64,000 nt of DNA, from assembly GCF_003605365.2 (NCBI RefSeq), contig NZ_QYTU02000002.1, positions 89,291-153,290 on the forward strand, written 5' to 3'. A program made the translations under genes and the position numbers. Positions 45,764 to 55,322 of this stretch are shown piece by piece. This stretch comes from Siminovitchia fortis (lineage in GTDB: Bacteria > Bacillota > Bacilli > Bacillales > Bacillaceae_C). Every line of letters begins with the position of its first letter. Within the stretch, counting starts at the first letter, position 1. The notes below the pieces were generated by a model. It was not told the origin of the DNA and made no database searches. It saw only the letters and a program-made list of their open reading frames with translations.

Positions 45764-45806
45764 ATTGCAGGAGGTTCACTCTAGGTTTGAGCTCTCCTCC
45801 TGCAAT
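45764..45806 (-). terminator. Hairpin after yhbH
   Basis: ATTGCAGGAGG pairs with CCTCCTGCAAT around a 21-nt loop, 14 nt after the yhbH stop, with T-rich DNA after it. It isolates yhbH from paaA. Confidence 0.7.
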
Positions 45807-45819
45807 AATTTCCGAAAGA

Positions 45820-46986
45820 TCATACCATCGACGTTTCAGTTTCCTTTTTAAAGAAACTTTTCATGGCATGATACACATCGGCCTTCTGCTTTAAAATATA
45901 ATAGTGGAACTTTTCATCTTTGATATTTTTATAGGCTGACATCAAAGTGGAATTTCTTTGGTATTGATTGACCTCTCCGTAACCAAACATGTTCGATTTT
46001 TCCATTAGTTCGCCTACAAGTTTGATGCACCTGGCGTTGTCTGAAGTGAGGTTATCCCCATCGGAAAAATGAAACGGATAAATATTGAAACGGGCGGGAT
46101 CATATTTGTCCCCGATGATTTCAAGTGCTTTTCTATACACGGAAGAACAGATCGTGCCGCCGCTCTCTCCCTTTGAAAAAAAATCCTCTTCCGATACGAC
46201 TTTCGCTTCCGTATGATGGGCAATGAATTCAATGACGACTTTTTCATATTTTGTCCGTAAAAACCGGGTCATCCAAAAGAAGAAACTCCGGGCCATATAC
46301 TTTTCCCAGACGCCCATTGAACCGCTTGTGTCCATCATTGCGATGACGACAGCATTAGATTCGGGCTTTTGGACCTCATTCCATGTACGAAATTTCAAGT
46401 CTTCCGGAAAAATGGGATAAAAATTAGGGTCACCGTTCATGGCATTCCGTTTAAATGCGCTCATCATCGTCCTTTTCTTGTCAATGTTGCCCATCAACCC
46501 TGTTTTTCGGACATCATTATATTCTATATGCGTTACCTGGTTGGCATCCTGCTCTTTTCTTTTCAGATTCGGCAGTTCCAGCTCTTTGAACAGCGCTTCT
46601 TCCAAATCCAGCATGGAAACTTCCGCTTCAAAAAAATCTTCGCCCGGCTGGTCGCCTGCGCCCTGCCCTTTGCCCGGACCCGGCTGCCGGGAACCGTCCC
46701 TGGCTACTACATCTCCAACTTGGCTGTCCCCTTCGCCTTGGCCGACATGTTTATTTTTATCATAATTATATCTGATTTTATATTCATCTAAAGATCTGAT
46801 CGGAATTTTAACAACATCGCGGCCATCTGACATAATGATACTTTCTTCAGTGATCAAGTCCGGCAGGTTGTTTCGAATGGCCTCCTGTACCTTCTCCTGA
46901 TGTCGTTGTTGATCGTCAAAACCTTTTCGATGGAGGGACCAATCTTCTTGAGAGACAGCAAACTGATGAGACTGTGAGTTTGACAT
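45820..46986 (-). CDS. yhbH: YhbH/YeaH-type VWA-like protein
   Basis: A 388-residue protein of the YhbH (YeaH) family, needed for normal sporulation in B. subtilis and linked with PrkA and SpoVR. A Gly/Gln-rich disordered stretch ([26 protein letters not shown]) is followed by a von Willebrand-A-like domain with the MIDAS motif DTSGSM. The ATG at 46986 follows GGGGGGC. It lies 200 nt downstream of prkA, as in B. subtilis. Confidence 0.95.
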   Translation of the reverse strand: MSNSQSHQFAVSQEDWSLHRKGFDDQQRHQEKVQEAIRNNLPDLITEESIIMSDGRDVVKIPIRSLDEYKIRYNYDKNKHVGQGEGDSQVGDVVARDGSRQPGPGKGQGAGDQPGEDFFEAEVSMLDLEEALFKELELPNLKRKEQDANQVTHIEYNDVRKTGLMGNIDKKRTMMSAFKRNAMNGDPNFYPIFPEDLKFRTWNEVQKPESNAVVIAMMDTSGSMGVWEKYMARSFFFWMTRFLRTKYEKVVIEFIAHHTEAKVVSEEDFFSKGESGGTICSSVYRKALEIIGDKYDPARFNIYPFHFSDGDNLTSDNARCIKLVGELMEKSNMFGYGEVNQYQRNSTLMSAYKNIKDEKFHYYILKQKADVYHAMKSFFKKETETSMV

Positions 46987-47135
46987 ATTTACGACGCCCC
47001 CCTTGCATTTTTTTAAAAATATGGTGAATGCACAGACGATGTACACTCACCATTTATTACTCTATCTTATGCAGAATGGCAGATTTATTTACAGAAGTTT
47101 GCGAGAATGGGACAATGGATTTAATAATAAAATAA

Positions 47136-47182
47136 CCCCTTCCATTGTCGGGAACATGTGTTGTTCACTCCTTTGGAAGGGG
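47136..47182 (-). terminator. Terminator of prkA
   Basis: CCCCTTCCA pairs with TGGAAGGGG over a long loop, just after the prkA stop; the minus strand continues TTATTTTATTATT. Confidence 0.7.
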
Positions 47183-47189
47183 CCGCACA

Positions 47190-49085
47190 TTATCTGTTCA
47201 ACAGGCTTCCGACATAGCGGAGCAATTCGTTCGCTGATGTCGAGTTATAACCGTGTTCATCAATCAAACGGGCTACAACTTCGTTTATCTTTTTCAATTG
47301 CTGCTCATCCGGCGTTTTTGCTGATGTCGTAATTTTGACAACATCCTTCAAGTCAGCAAACAGTTTCTTCTGGATGGCTTCCCGAAGGCGTGCATGGGAT
47401 CTGTAGTCAAATCGCTTCCCTTTTCGTGCGAGAGCCGAGATGCGAATTAAAATTTCTTCCCGGAAAGCTTTTTTAGCATTTTCGGAAATGCCGATCTGTT
47501 CCTCAATGGAGCGCATCAACTTTTCGTCAGGATTGATTTCTTCCCCTGTCAGAGGATCGCGAAGCTTCGATTTATTGCAGAATGCCTCTACGTTATCAAG
47601 GTAATTGTCCATCAACGTTTTTGCAGACTCTTCATATGAATAGACAAACGCCTTCTGAACTTCCTTTTTCGCCATTTCATCGTATTCTTTCCGGGCAACG
47701 GAAATGAAGTTCAAATATTTTTCACGCAGCTCCTGTGTAATGGACGGGTGCTGGTCAAGTCCTTCTTTTAAAGAACGCAGTACATCCAATGCATTGATGG
47801 CCGGCACTTTTTTACGGATGATTGTGGAGGAAATCCGGTTGATTACATACCTTGGATCTATGCCGCTCATACCTTCATCCTGATATTCCTTCTTCAGTTC
47901 ATTCAGATCGGATGAATTGAATCCTTCCACATTTTCACCATCGTAAAGGCGCATTTTTTTCAAAAGGTCTATATCTCCGCGTTTCGGTTCCTTTAACCTT
48001 GTCAGTACAGTAAACATTGCAGCGACTTTCAATGTATGCGGTGCAATATGGACATCGGCCACATCACTGTCGCGAATCATCTTCTCATAAATTCGTTCTT
48101 CCTGGGAGACCTTCAAGTTATATGGAACAGGCATAACGATGATCCGGGAGTGAAGCGCTTCGTTCTTTTTATTGGAAATGAAGGACCTATACTCAGTTTC
48201 GTTCGTGTGCGCTACAATCAGTTCATCGGCGGAAATAAGAGCAAATCTGCCCGCTTTAAAATTTCCTTCCTGTGTCAATGAAAGCAAATGCCAGAGGAAT
48301 TTTTCGTCGCACTTCAGCATCTCCTGAAATTCCATCAGACCGCGGTTGGCCTTGTTCAATTCACCGTCAAAACGGTATGCCCGGGGATCCGATTCCGATC
48401 CGTATTCTGCAATGGTTGAAAAATCAATACTTCCGGTCAAATCGGCTATGTCCTGGGATTTCGGATCGGACGGACTGAATGTTCCGATTCCCACCCGTTT
48501 ATCTTCGGAAAGGAAAATCCGCTCCACCAGCACGTCTTCAATCCTGCCGCCGTATTCCTCTTCAAGCCTCATCGTATTTAACGGCGAGAGATTCCCTTCC
48601 ACCTTTATCCCATATTCCCGGTAAAAGTCTTCCCGTAAATGCTGAGGTATTAAATGAAGGGGATCTTCGTGCATCGGGCAGCCTTTGATGGCATATACCG
48701 CTCCCCGGTCAGTTCTTGAATATGCTTCAAGGCCTCTTTTTAGCATCGTGACAAGTGTTGATTTCCCGCCGCTGACAGGACCCATCAGCAATAGTATTCT
48801 CTTTCTGACATCAAGGCGTTTTGCCGCCGGATGGAAATATTCTTCAACAAGCTTTTCCAGTGCTTCCTCCAACCCAAACATTTCATGACTGAAAAAGCGA
48901 TATACTTTATGGCCGTTTTCTTCTTCAACACCCGCATCCCTGATCATATTGTATATACGGGAGTGTGCCGACTGTGCTACCCACGGCTTTTCTTTGACTA
49001 ATTTCAAATAATCGGCGAATGTTCCTTCCCACCTCAACTTCTCTTCTTGAGACCTGTATTGTTCAATCTTTTTTAGAATATCCAT
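47190..49085 (-). CDS. prkA: PrkA AAA+ serine protein kinase/protease
   Basis: A 631-residue protein, the B. subtilis length. N-terminal AAA+ domain has Walker A GPVSGGKST at residues 102-110; the C-terminal part is the PrkA kinase-like domain (FLSDEIL-like ILLRISALARKGKRFDYRSHARLREAI). It promotes sporulation (a SigE regulon member in B. subtilis), and recently reported protease activity exists for the family. GGGAGG precedes the ATG. Acts with YhbH, 0.2 kb downstream, and SpoVR, encoded 17 kb away. Confidence 0.96.
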   Translation of the reverse strand: MDILKKIEQYRSQEEKLRWEGTFADYLKLVKEKPWVAQSAHSRIYNMIRDAGVEEENGHKVYRFFSHEMFGLEEALEKLVEEYFHPAAKRLDVRKRILLLMGPVSGGKSTLVTMLKRGLEAYSRTDRGAVYAIKGCPMHEDPLHLIPQHLREDFYREYGIKVEGNLSPLNTMRLEEEYGGRIEDVLVERIFLSEDKRVGIGTFSPSDPKSQDIADLTGSIDFSTIAEYGSESDPRAYRFDGELNKANRGLMEFQEMLKCDEKFLWHLLSLTQEGNFKAGRFALISADELIVAHTNETEYRSFISNKKNEALHSRIIVMPVPYNLKVSQEERIYEKMIRDSDVADVHIAPHTLKVAAMFTVLTRLKEPKRGDIDLLKKMRLYDGENVEGFNSSDLNELKKEYQDEGMSGIDPRYVINRISSTIIRKKVPAINALDVLRSLKEGLDQHPSITQELREKYLNFISVARKEYDEMAKKEVQKAFVYSYEESAKTLMDNYLDNVEAFCNKSKLRDPLTGEEINPDEKLMRSIEEQIGISENAKKAFREEILIRISALARKGKRFDYRSHARLREAIQKKLFADLKDVVKITTSAKTPDEQQLKKINEVVARLIDEHGYNSTSANELLRYVGSLLNR

Positions 49086-49300
49086 ATGGACCTCCCTGTG
49101 TGCTTGATGAGGAATGTTTAATTAACCATATGCATCCGCCCGGCCGAACATGTCTCAATTAAGCCGGCACAGCTTTGTCCCAAAATTTTTTTCAAAGGAT
49201 CGCCATATTTACGATACGAGCGTTCCATTCACATTATGCAGAAAATCGGATATAATAAGCTTCAGGGACAACTATGATGAAAAAGGAGGCTTACATAAGT

Positions 49301-49396
49301 ATGAGATTAATCTTGGTATTAGGAGTGACTATTGCATTCTTGTCTGCAATTTTCGCATCGGGCCGTGAAGATAAGCCAGGGGTATTCAAGAAATAA
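49301..49396 (+). CDS. 31-residue single-helix membrane protein
   Basis: MRLILVLGVTIAFLSAIFAS followed by GREDKPGVFKK. An AAAGGAGG 12 nt upstream supports translation. One membrane helix and a short basic tail are predicted. I do not recognise a family. It faces the convergent structured repeat 20 nt downstream. Confidence 0.7.
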   Translation: MRLILVLGVTIAFLSAIFASGREDKPGVFKK

Positions 49397-49416
49397 CAAT
49401 CCATTTTATGAACGTA

Positions 49417-49690
49417 AGAAAAGCGTAAGCGCCTTGCCCATCGACGTACAGACTGGAGTGCCTCCGACGAGATAAAGGAAACACGGCGAGGAACGAGCCG
49501 ATGTTGACTTATCGTAGGAAAGCTTCTTCTTCGAGAGGCTTCCTGAGCTTTGCGACGAGCTGAACAAGGCTTCCTTGATAAGCTATGGCGCAGGAGCACC
49601 AGAGGCGCGAAGTCTGCTAGTCGATAGGCGCTGGAGCTAGACAACAAAAGGCTTTGTTCAAAATTTTAAAGCTAAAAAATCTTATACTTT
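49417..49690 (+). repeat. Structured intergenic repeat, copy 5, with module
   Basis: Same core as the copy at 28010 (GCGTAAGCGCC...GGCGCTGGAGC, ATCGAC/GTCGAT, GTGCCTCC/GAGGCGC, CACGGCGAGGAACGAGCCG). A 89-nt module (49517-49605) lies inside the 3' arm, between TAGG and the AGTCT stem partner; the same module is in the copy at 17521. The 3' flank with AACAAAAGGCTTTGTT is kept. Confidence 0.85.
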
Positions 49691-49700
49691 GTTATTCAGA

Positions 49701-49731
49701 AAAAAAGACCGTCGGGTTTGATGTGACGGTC
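49701..49731 (-). terminator. Terminator of trmL
   Basis: GACCGTC and GACGGTC pair over an 11-nt loop, followed on the minus strand by TTTTTT. Confidence 0.75.
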
Positions 49732-49786
49732 CTTTTCTATTGAGCGGAAATCGCCGCTTTAACTAACTAAAGGGGGTCTGACCCCC

Positions 49787-50260
49787 TCACTTCAACCCCG
49801 GGTAGCCCTGTTGACGCAGCGCCTCATATACAAGGATAGCTGCTGTATTTGACAAATTCAGCGACCTTACATTTCCGGTCATCGGAATCCTCAGGCACCT
49901 GTCGATATGATTCTCCAGCACTTCCTTCGGAAGCCCCGTCGTTTCTCTGCCGAATATGAAATAATAATCTTTTGCAGGATCATTATATGCGAATGATGTA
50001 TGCGGTTTCTTGCCGTATTTCGTTAAAAAGAAATATTCGGCGCCCCGGCTTGCGGCAAAAAAATCATCCAAAGAATCATGATATTTAATGTTTACATACT
50101 TCCAATAATCAAGCCCTGCTCTTTTCAGCATTTTATCATCTGTGGAAAAACCGAGGGGCCGGATAAGGTGCAAAAATGTATCCGTAGCAGCGCAGGTCCT
50201 TGCAATATTCCCTGTGTTGGCAGGTATTTCAGGTTGATATAGTACTACATGTATAGCCAA
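49787..50260 (-). CDS. trmL: tRNA (cytidine/uridine-2'-O-)-methyltransferase TrmL
   Basis: A 157-residue SPOUT methyltransferase (cspR in older B. subtilis naming) that methylates the wobble base of tRNA-Leu. Knot motifs are seen: NTGNIARTCAA near the N-terminus, FGRETTGLP in the middle and IPMTGNVRSLNLSNTAAILVYEALRQ at the end. Starts at TTG 50260 with GAGGTGA upstream. B. subtilis keeps the same neighbours (yhbA, yhbB, cspR, prkA, yhbH). Confidence 0.95.
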   Translation of the reverse strand: MAIHVVLYQPEIPANTGNIARTCAATDTFLHLIRPLGFSTDDKMLKRAGLDYWKYVNIKYHDSLDDFFAASRGAEYFFLTKYGKKPHTSFAYNDPAKDYYFIFGRETTGLPKEVLENHIDRCLRIPMTGNVRSLNLSNTAAILVYEALRQQGYPGLK

Positions 50261-50336
50261 AGTGTGTCACCTCATTCATCAAAATACCGTGATATTATAA
50301 CACCTTGATGAATGAAAAGGAACCGATTATCCACAT

Positions 50337-51206
50337 CTATGAACTGCCGTCAATAATATGGAACATTTTATATTGTATATTTGGCGTGTAAGCCGAGGAG
50401 TCTTCGTATGCCCAATACCTCATTCGGCTGTTATACGTATGCGCATTGACAAGCGGCATGCCATAAGCATCTTTGCCGGTCACCACCGTATTATGGTCAA
50501 ACCGCCCGTCACCCTGAAAATCATAGCAAATGACATCTCCCAATTGAAGTTCCTGCGGTTCCTGGACCTCTCTTGCACGGAGCCCGGCGGTTGAATTCTG
50601 CAGGTAGTTTTTCAATGCATGTGCAACTGCCCAGCTGAAACTCCAATTATTATTCCGGTACCACCAGCCTTTGCTTCGATTAGGGTATCCCCTCATGGGA
50701 GCCCCTCCGGCATGAAGGCATTGGGATACATAATTTGTACAGTCCACGTCAAATTTCCGGTAAGCGGGATTGTATTCATCCCACCATCTTTCTGCATATT
50801 GAACAACCGCCATACGGTCATATGAATACCGCTCCATCCCCTGATCTCTATCTTCTTCGAATGTAAATTTTTCAGGTGTATTTAGCGTAAAATCAACCAG
50901 GACTTCCACATCTTCATACAATTCTTTTTTTCTGAAAGATGCTTTTCTCCTTTCCAGTTCTTCTTCCACATAGAAAAAATCGCCCTGCTTAATCAGATGT
51001 TTCAAATGTACATTATAATAAAGATGATGAAGCCCATCTTTTGTTTCAGCTTTTATAATTTTTCCGACTGCAAGAGTCTTGACGATATCCGCGTTCCTCT
51101 TGGACATTGTTTCCCTTTTCCGGATGACCTTTTCATTCTTTGCTTTTTTCTCCCCCACAAATTCACTTACTTTTCTTTCCAGCATCTTCTGAAGCCGCTC
51201 TCTCAC
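50337..51206 (-). CDS. yhbB: YhbB-like amidase-domain protein
   Basis: A 289-residue protein with an N-terminal helical, basic half and a C-terminal Amidase_6 (putative NlpC-like) domain: AVQYAERWWDEYNPAYRKFDVDCTNYVSQCLHAGG shows the catalytic Cys, and DHNTVVTG the His. The usual use is cell-wall amide hydrolysis. There is no signal peptide, so it may act in the cytosol, spore or after lysis. Starts at GTG 51206 after GGAGGGAT. Order matches B. subtilis yhbA-yhbB-cspR. Confidence 0.85.
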   Translation of the reverse strand: MRERLQKMLERKVSEFVGEKKAKNEKVIRKRETMSKRNADIVKTLAVGKIIKAETKDGLHHLYYNVHLKHLIKQGDFFYVEEELERRKASFRKKELYEDVEVLVDFTLNTPEKFTFEEDRDQGMERYSYDRMAVVQYAERWWDEYNPAYRKFDVDCTNYVSQCLHAGGAPMRGYPNRSKGWWYRNNNWSFSWAVAHALKNYLQNSTAGLRAREVQEPQELQLGDVICYDFQGDGRFDHNTVVTGKDAYGMPLVNAHTYNSRMRYWAYEDSSAYTPNIQYKMFHIIDGSS

Positions 51207-51309
51207 TTCATCCCTCCTCGCCGATATATATGCATATGTATAAGCAAAAAGAAGAAGACGCCTTAAACGCCTTCTTCTTTACCATATATATGGTTCAAAA
51301 TATCAAGTT

Positions 51310-51822
51310 TTATTTGTCATCACGCTGTTTGGCTCGAGCGTTTCCGCCTTTTTCGCCGATATCTTCGTAGAAATCCCGGTCATGATTTTTGGAAGTGGCT
51401 TCGCCGCCTTTGCGCCCTATATCTTCGTAGAAATCCCGGTCATGATTTTTGGAAGTGGCTTCGCCGCCTTTGCGCCCTATATCTTCGTAGAAATCCCGGT
51501 CATGATTTTTGGAAGTGGCTTCGCCGCCTTTGCGCCCTATATCTTCGTAGAAATCCCGGTCATGATTTTCGGCTGTAGCTTCGCCGCCCTTGCGGCCAAT
51601 TTCTTCATAGAATTCCCGGTCATGGCTTTCTGCCGTTGCTTCGCCGCCTTTACGCCCGATTTCCTCGTAGAAATCTTTATCGTGGTTTTCGGCTGTGGCT
51701 TCGCCGCCCTTGCGTCCAATCTCTTCATAGAACTCTCTATCATGATTCCTTGAAGTAGCTTCGCCGCCTTTACGTCCCGCTTCTTCTACTGACATTTTGC
51801 GATCGTTGTCTTTTTTAGCCAT
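51310..51822 (-). CDS. KGG-repeat stress protein (GsiB-like)
   Basis: A 170-residue hydrophilic protein made of eight KGG motifs in 20-residue units (D-x-x-F-Y-E-E/D-I-G-R-K-G-G-E-A-T). It resembles GsiB, a LEA-like general stress protein of B. subtilis (about 120 residues), but has more repeats. The units are 60 nt; three successive ones (51361-51540) are identical at the DNA level, showing recent expansion. A SigB-like promoter lies upstream. AAGGAGG precedes the ATG. Confidence 0.92.
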   Translation of the reverse strand: MAKKDNDRKMSVEEAGRKGGEATSRNHDREFYEEIGRKGGEATAENHDKDFYEEIGRKGGEATAESHDREFYEEIGRKGGEATAENHDRDFYEDIGRKGGEATSKNHDRDFYEDIGRKGGEATSKNHDRDFYEDIGRKGGEATSKNHDRDFYEDIGEKGGNARAKQRDDK

Positions 51823-51869
51823 TATGTGATTCCTCCTTCAAAGAATTTTTCCTCTTACAGTACTACTAC

Positions 51870-51894
51870 GTTCCCGGTCAGCATGATTTAAAAC
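51870..51894 (-). promoter_or_regulatory. Putative SigB promoter of the KGG gene
   Basis: GTTTTA (51889-51894) and GGGAAC (51870-51875) on the minus strand with a 13-nt spacer resemble the SigB consensus GTTTAA-n13-GGGTAT, and suit a GsiB-type general stress gene. Confidence 0.55.
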
Positions 51895-51904
51895 ATGTTT
51901 AGAC

Positions 51905-51932
51905 AAAAAAAGCGGACAAACATGTTGTCCGC
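51905..51932 (-). terminator. Terminator of queG
   Basis: GCGGACAA pairs with TTGTCCGC over a 5-nt loop, then TTTTTTT on the minus strand. Confidence 0.9.
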
Positions 51933-51945
51933 ACGGATTTCCGGT

Positions 51946-53085
51946 TCACATTTCCAACTCGAAAAACTGAAGCCCTTTTTCTATTTCCTCAAGAACGACA
52001 GGATCCTCTTCCATCTCTTGAGCACGCATGAGCGCTTCCTTAGCCTGTTCGCCTCCGATTTTTCCAAGTGACCAGGCCGCTGTCCCCCTGATTTCAGGCC
52101 TTACATCTTCATTCAGCACTTTGATCAAATCGCTGACAGCGGATTGGTCCTTAAAGTGCCCCAGCGCTATAATCGCATTGCGCTGTATGGGCTTTTTGCC
52201 TCTCCATGAACCCGAGACTGCTCCATATTTTTCTTTGAATTCCCGGTTTGAAATGTCAAGCAAAGGCTGAAGCAAAGGTTTTGCAATGTCTGGATCGGGT
52301 TCCATGCCGGGATGGAGATGGAAGTCAACCCCTTTATTTTTGGGGCAGACGGCCTGGCATGTATCACATCCATATAGACGGTTACCGATTTTATCACGAA
52401 ATTCATCCGGAAGGAGGCCTTTCGTCTGCGTAAGAAATGCTATGCAGCTTTGGGCATCGAGCTGCCCCGGCTGGACGAGCGCGCCGGTCGGGCATGCATC
52501 AAGACATTTCGTGCATTCCCCGCATTGATCGTGCATCGGCTCATCCGGCGCAAAAGGAAGGTTCGTTATCATTTCTCCGAGATATACGTATGAACCGAAT
52601 TCCGGGGTGATAATCGAGCAGTTCTTTCCGCTCCAGCCGATCCCTGCCCGTTCTGCCACAGCCCTGTCCACCAATTCACCGGTATCGACCATCAGCTTAA
52701 ATCTTGCATCACAGACCTTGCTGTCAATGAATGCTGCCAGCTGTTCAAGCTTTTCGCGAACCAATACGTGGTAATCCACGCCCCATGATGCCTTGCAGAA
52801 AATCCCTCTTCTTGCACCAGGTTTGCCGCGTGGTGCATTATTCATTTTTGAAGGGTAGGCAAGGGCAATGGCGATTATGGACCGGGGTTCATCAAAAATG
52901 AGCTCCGGATGCGTCCGTTCTTCGATATTTTTGTGCTCAAAACCTGATTGATACCCAAGCTCCTCCTGCCTGATCAGCAGGTTTTTCATTTCAATGAAAG
53001 GATCGGCACTAGTAAATCCGATTTTATCAATTCCGATTTCCCGGCTGTATGCAATAATCTCATCTTTCAATTTTCCGTAGTCCAC
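51946..53085 (-). CDS. queG: Epoxyqueuosine reductase QueG
   Basis: A 379-residue cobalamin and iron-sulfur enzyme that performs the last step of queuosine tRNA modification. Two [4Fe-4S] clusters are marked by CGECTKCLDACPTGAL and CDTCQAVCPKN. A catalytic DTGELVDRAVAERAGIGW-like segment lies upstream. The C-terminal part has HEAT-like repeats (QRNAIIALGHFKD, EIRGTAAWSLGKIGGE) typical for Bacillus YhbA. Starts at GTG 53085 behind AAAGGAGGG. Divergent from the B3/B4 gene. Confidence 0.95.
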   Translation of the reverse strand: MDYGKLKDEIIAYSREIGIDKIGFTSADPFIEMKNLLIRQEELGYQSGFEHKNIEERTHPELIFDEPRSIIAIALAYPSKMNNAPRGKPGARRGIFCKASWGVDYHVLVREKLEQLAAFIDSKVCDARFKLMVDTGELVDRAVAERAGIGWSGKNCSIITPEFGSYVYLGEMITNLPFAPDEPMHDQCGECTKCLDACPTGALVQPGQLDAQSCIAFLTQTKGLLPDEFRDKIGNRLYGCDTCQAVCPKNKGVDFHLHPGMEPDPDIAKPLLQPLLDISNREFKEKYGAVSGSWRGKKPIQRNAIIALGHFKDQSAVSDLIKVLNEDVRPEIRGTAAWSLGKIGGEQAKEALMRAQEMEEDPVVLEEIEKGLQFFELEM

Positions 53086-53194
53086 AGTCCGCCCTCCTTT
53101 CCCTAAAAGTTAATATTTGAAAACCGTTTGGCTTAACTGTCATTACTGCAACTATATGATAAACTATTTACAACGGAAATTGGAGGTGAAAACA

Positions 53195-53869
53195 TTGGAA
53201 GTACACATAGACCCGTCACTCTATGAAGTCATTCCTTACTTAAAAATCGGGGTCATCCATTATGACAATATTACAGTCGGAGACTCACCGCAAATGTTAA
53301 AAGGCAGGCTGCAGCTTTTCCAGGAAAATGCCTATTTTGAACTTGAGGATAAAAACGTCACCGATTATGAAGAAATCAAGGAATGGAGAGCCATTTTCAA
53401 AAAACTTGGCAAGGACCCGAACCGCTATCGGCATTCCGCAGAGGCCCTTTATAGAAGAGTGAAAAAACAGAACTATCTTCCGCCATTGAACTCAGCCACG
53501 GACCTGAACAACTTTTTTTCACTTCAATATAAAATTCCTTTGGGCATTTATGACAAAGATCAAATAAGAGGCGATGTTGAACTTCGAAAAGGAAGAGCAG
53601 AAGAACAGTATGAAGGTCTGAACGGGAGGAAAAACAACGCGGAGAACTTGCTTGTCACAGCAGACGATGAAGGGCCGTTCGGCAGCCCATTTGTGGATTC
53701 ATCCAGGACAGCTGTCACACCCAAAACAACAAACGCTCTTCAAATTGTCTACCTTTCACCGAAGATTGAATTACATAATGCGCAGAAACTTGTTGAATCT
53801 CTTGCCTCCATGTTCACACATATAAACGGCGGCAAAGCGCGAAATGATATCCTGGCGCAAACAAACTAA
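53195..53869 (+). CDS. B3/B4-domain protein (PheT-like)
   Basis: A 224-residue protein of the B3/B4 fold found in phenylalanyl-tRNA synthetase beta, where the domain edits mischarged tRNA. TTG at 53195 follows GGAGGTG; the frame stays open 78 nt further up without a ribosome binding site. Typical segments are RYRHSAEALYRRV, LPPLNSATDLNNFFSL and GSPFVDSSRTAV. Free-standing members may edit or deacylate aminoacyl-tRNA, but this is inference. Confidence 0.85.
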   Translation: MEVHIDPSLYEVIPYLKIGVIHYDNITVGDSPQMLKGRLQLFQENAYFELEDKNVTDYEEIKEWRAIFKKLGKDPNRYRHSAEALYRRVKKQNYLPPLNSATDLNNFFSLQYKIPLGIYDKDQIRGDVELRKGRAEEQYEGLNGRKNNAENLLVTADDEGPFGSPFVDSSRTAVTPKTTNALQIVYLSPKIELHNAQKLVESLASMFTHINGGKARNDILAQTN

Positions 53870-53878
53870 GAAAATGGA

Positions 53879-53919
53879 AACGCAGTGCTTCGTCCTTCAT
53901 TGGAACGAAACACTGCGTT
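53879..53919. terminator. Shared hairpin between the B3/B4 gene and acoC
   Basis: AACGCAGTG(C)TTCGT pairs with ACGAA(A)CACTGCGTT over an 11-nt loop, between two convergent genes. It lacks a clear T tract on either side. Confidence 0.55.
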
Positions 53920-54047
53920 AGTAAAAGGTTATGTATGGAGCAGACTATCAGCTGCTCAAGCATACATTTCGTTGCATGCAAATCATATTATACAAAAGTC
54001 GACACAATTCGGCAACGGTTGTCACAAAATTTTCATATTCTTCCGGT

Positions 54048-55250
54048 TTAAATCAGCATTTTATAGGGATTTTCCAACAGCCCTTTTATTGTTGAAAGAA
54101 ACTCACTTGCCGGAACTCCGTCAACTGCCCGATGATCGAAGGTCAGACTCAATGGAAGCAGTGACTGCCGTTTCAGCTCCTCACCTACAAATACAGGGGT
54201 ATCTGTAATAAGGCCGACCCCGAGAATCCCCACTTCCGGCGGATTTAAAATGGGGGTGAAAAATTCGACCCCTGATGCCCCAAGACTCGTGATCGTAAAC
54301 GTGGAACCCTTCATTTCGGAAGCATCAAGCGAGCCGTCTCTTGCCTTTTTGCTTAACATTTTAATCTTATTGGAAAGTTCCTCCATGGAATACCGTTCCG
54401 ACTGGCGAATGACCGGCACCACCAATCCATTCTCCAATGCCACAGCTATGCCAAGATGAACCGAATCATAGCAATTAATTTGGTTGTCCACAAATGTTCC
54501 GTTCATATTTTTATGTTTCTGAAGCGCCAGTACAACAGCCCGTGCAATAAAGTCAGTCACGGTCAAATTGATGTTTTCCTGTCCGGCATTGATCTTTTTT
54601 CGTAATGAGAGCATTTCCGTTACATCTGCACGCATATGGATGGTCAGTTGGGCGCTTTGTTGAATGCTGGAAAACATTCTTTCAGCAATGACCTTCCTCA
54701 TACCGGTAATTTGTTTCACAGTTACAGAATCAGTTTGTTGTTCTTCTGTCGTTTGTTCATTTTTATCCTCAAGCCTGTTTTTAATCGCTTTTTCTATATC
54801 CTCTCTTGTCACTCTTCCCTGGGGACCCGTTCCTTTGACTGTGTTCACGTCGATTCCTTCCGCTTTTGCAAGCTTTCTGGCAGCCGGAGAAACCCTTACT
54901 TTTATTTGCATGTTAATTGGCGGGCGCCCGGCTTTTTCCACTGAGGCAGCTGCCTCCCTAGCAGCTGCAACAGGCTGTTTTTCACTTTCCGAAGCTGAGT
55001 TGATCTTTTCGCCCGGCTCACCGATATATCCGATTGCTTTCCCGACCGCAACCGTTTCATCTTCTTGTGCGGCAACATCCAAAAGGACGCCGCTACCGGG
55101 TGCTTCTATATCCTTTTCAATTTTTTCCGAACTGATGACAGCGACGGATTCTCCTTTCTCTACCTTATCGCCTTTCCTTTTCAGCCATTCGACTACCGTT
55201 CCTTCCTTCATTCCCATTCCAAGCTTAGGCATGATAATTTCAACGGCCAT
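54048..55250 (-). CDS. acoC: Acetoin dehydrogenase E2, dihydrolipoamide acetyltransferase
   Basis: A 400-residue E2 subunit. Residues 1-80 are a lipoyl domain whose modified Lys is in VISSEKIEKDIEAP; a Glu/Ala-rich linker follows; the peripheral subunit-binding domain (RVSPAARKLAKAEGIDVNTV, GTGPQGRVTREDI) comes next, then the catalytic domain with TFDHRAVDGVPASEFL. It accepts the acetyl group cleaved from acetoin and passes it to CoA. It is the third gene of acoA-B-C. The usual next gene acoL (E3) is missing. Confidence 0.93.
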   Translation of the reverse strand: MAVEIIMPKLGMGMKEGTVVEWLKRKGDKVEKGESVAVISSEKIEKDIEAPGSGVLLDVAAQEDETVAVGKAIGYIGEPGEKINSASESEKQPVAAAREAAASVEKAGRPPINMQIKVRVSPAARKLAKAEGIDVNTVKGTGPQGRVTREDIEKAIKNRLEDKNEQTTEEQQTDSVTVKQITGMRKVIAERMFSSIQQSAQLTIHMRADVTEMLSLRKKINAGQENINLTVTDFIARAVVLALQKHKNMNGTFVDNQINCYDSVHLGIAVALENGLVVPVIRQSERYSMEELSNKIKMLSKKARDGSLDASEMKGSTFTITSLGASGVEFFTPILNPPEVGILGVGLITDTPVFVGEELKRQSLLPLSLTFDHRAVDGVPASEFLSTIKGLLENPYKMLI

Positions 55251-55322
55251 ATTCCGCCCTCCTCATATTAATATGGAAAGAAGCGTGCTATGCCCGCCAT
55301 GCACAGCACACATTAATTTCAG

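Noticed and set aside
51345..51790. 60-bp repeat as CRISPR or noncoding satellite
   Set aside because: It keeps one frame, encodes KGG units and has a promoter and ribosome binding site; it is a coding repeat.
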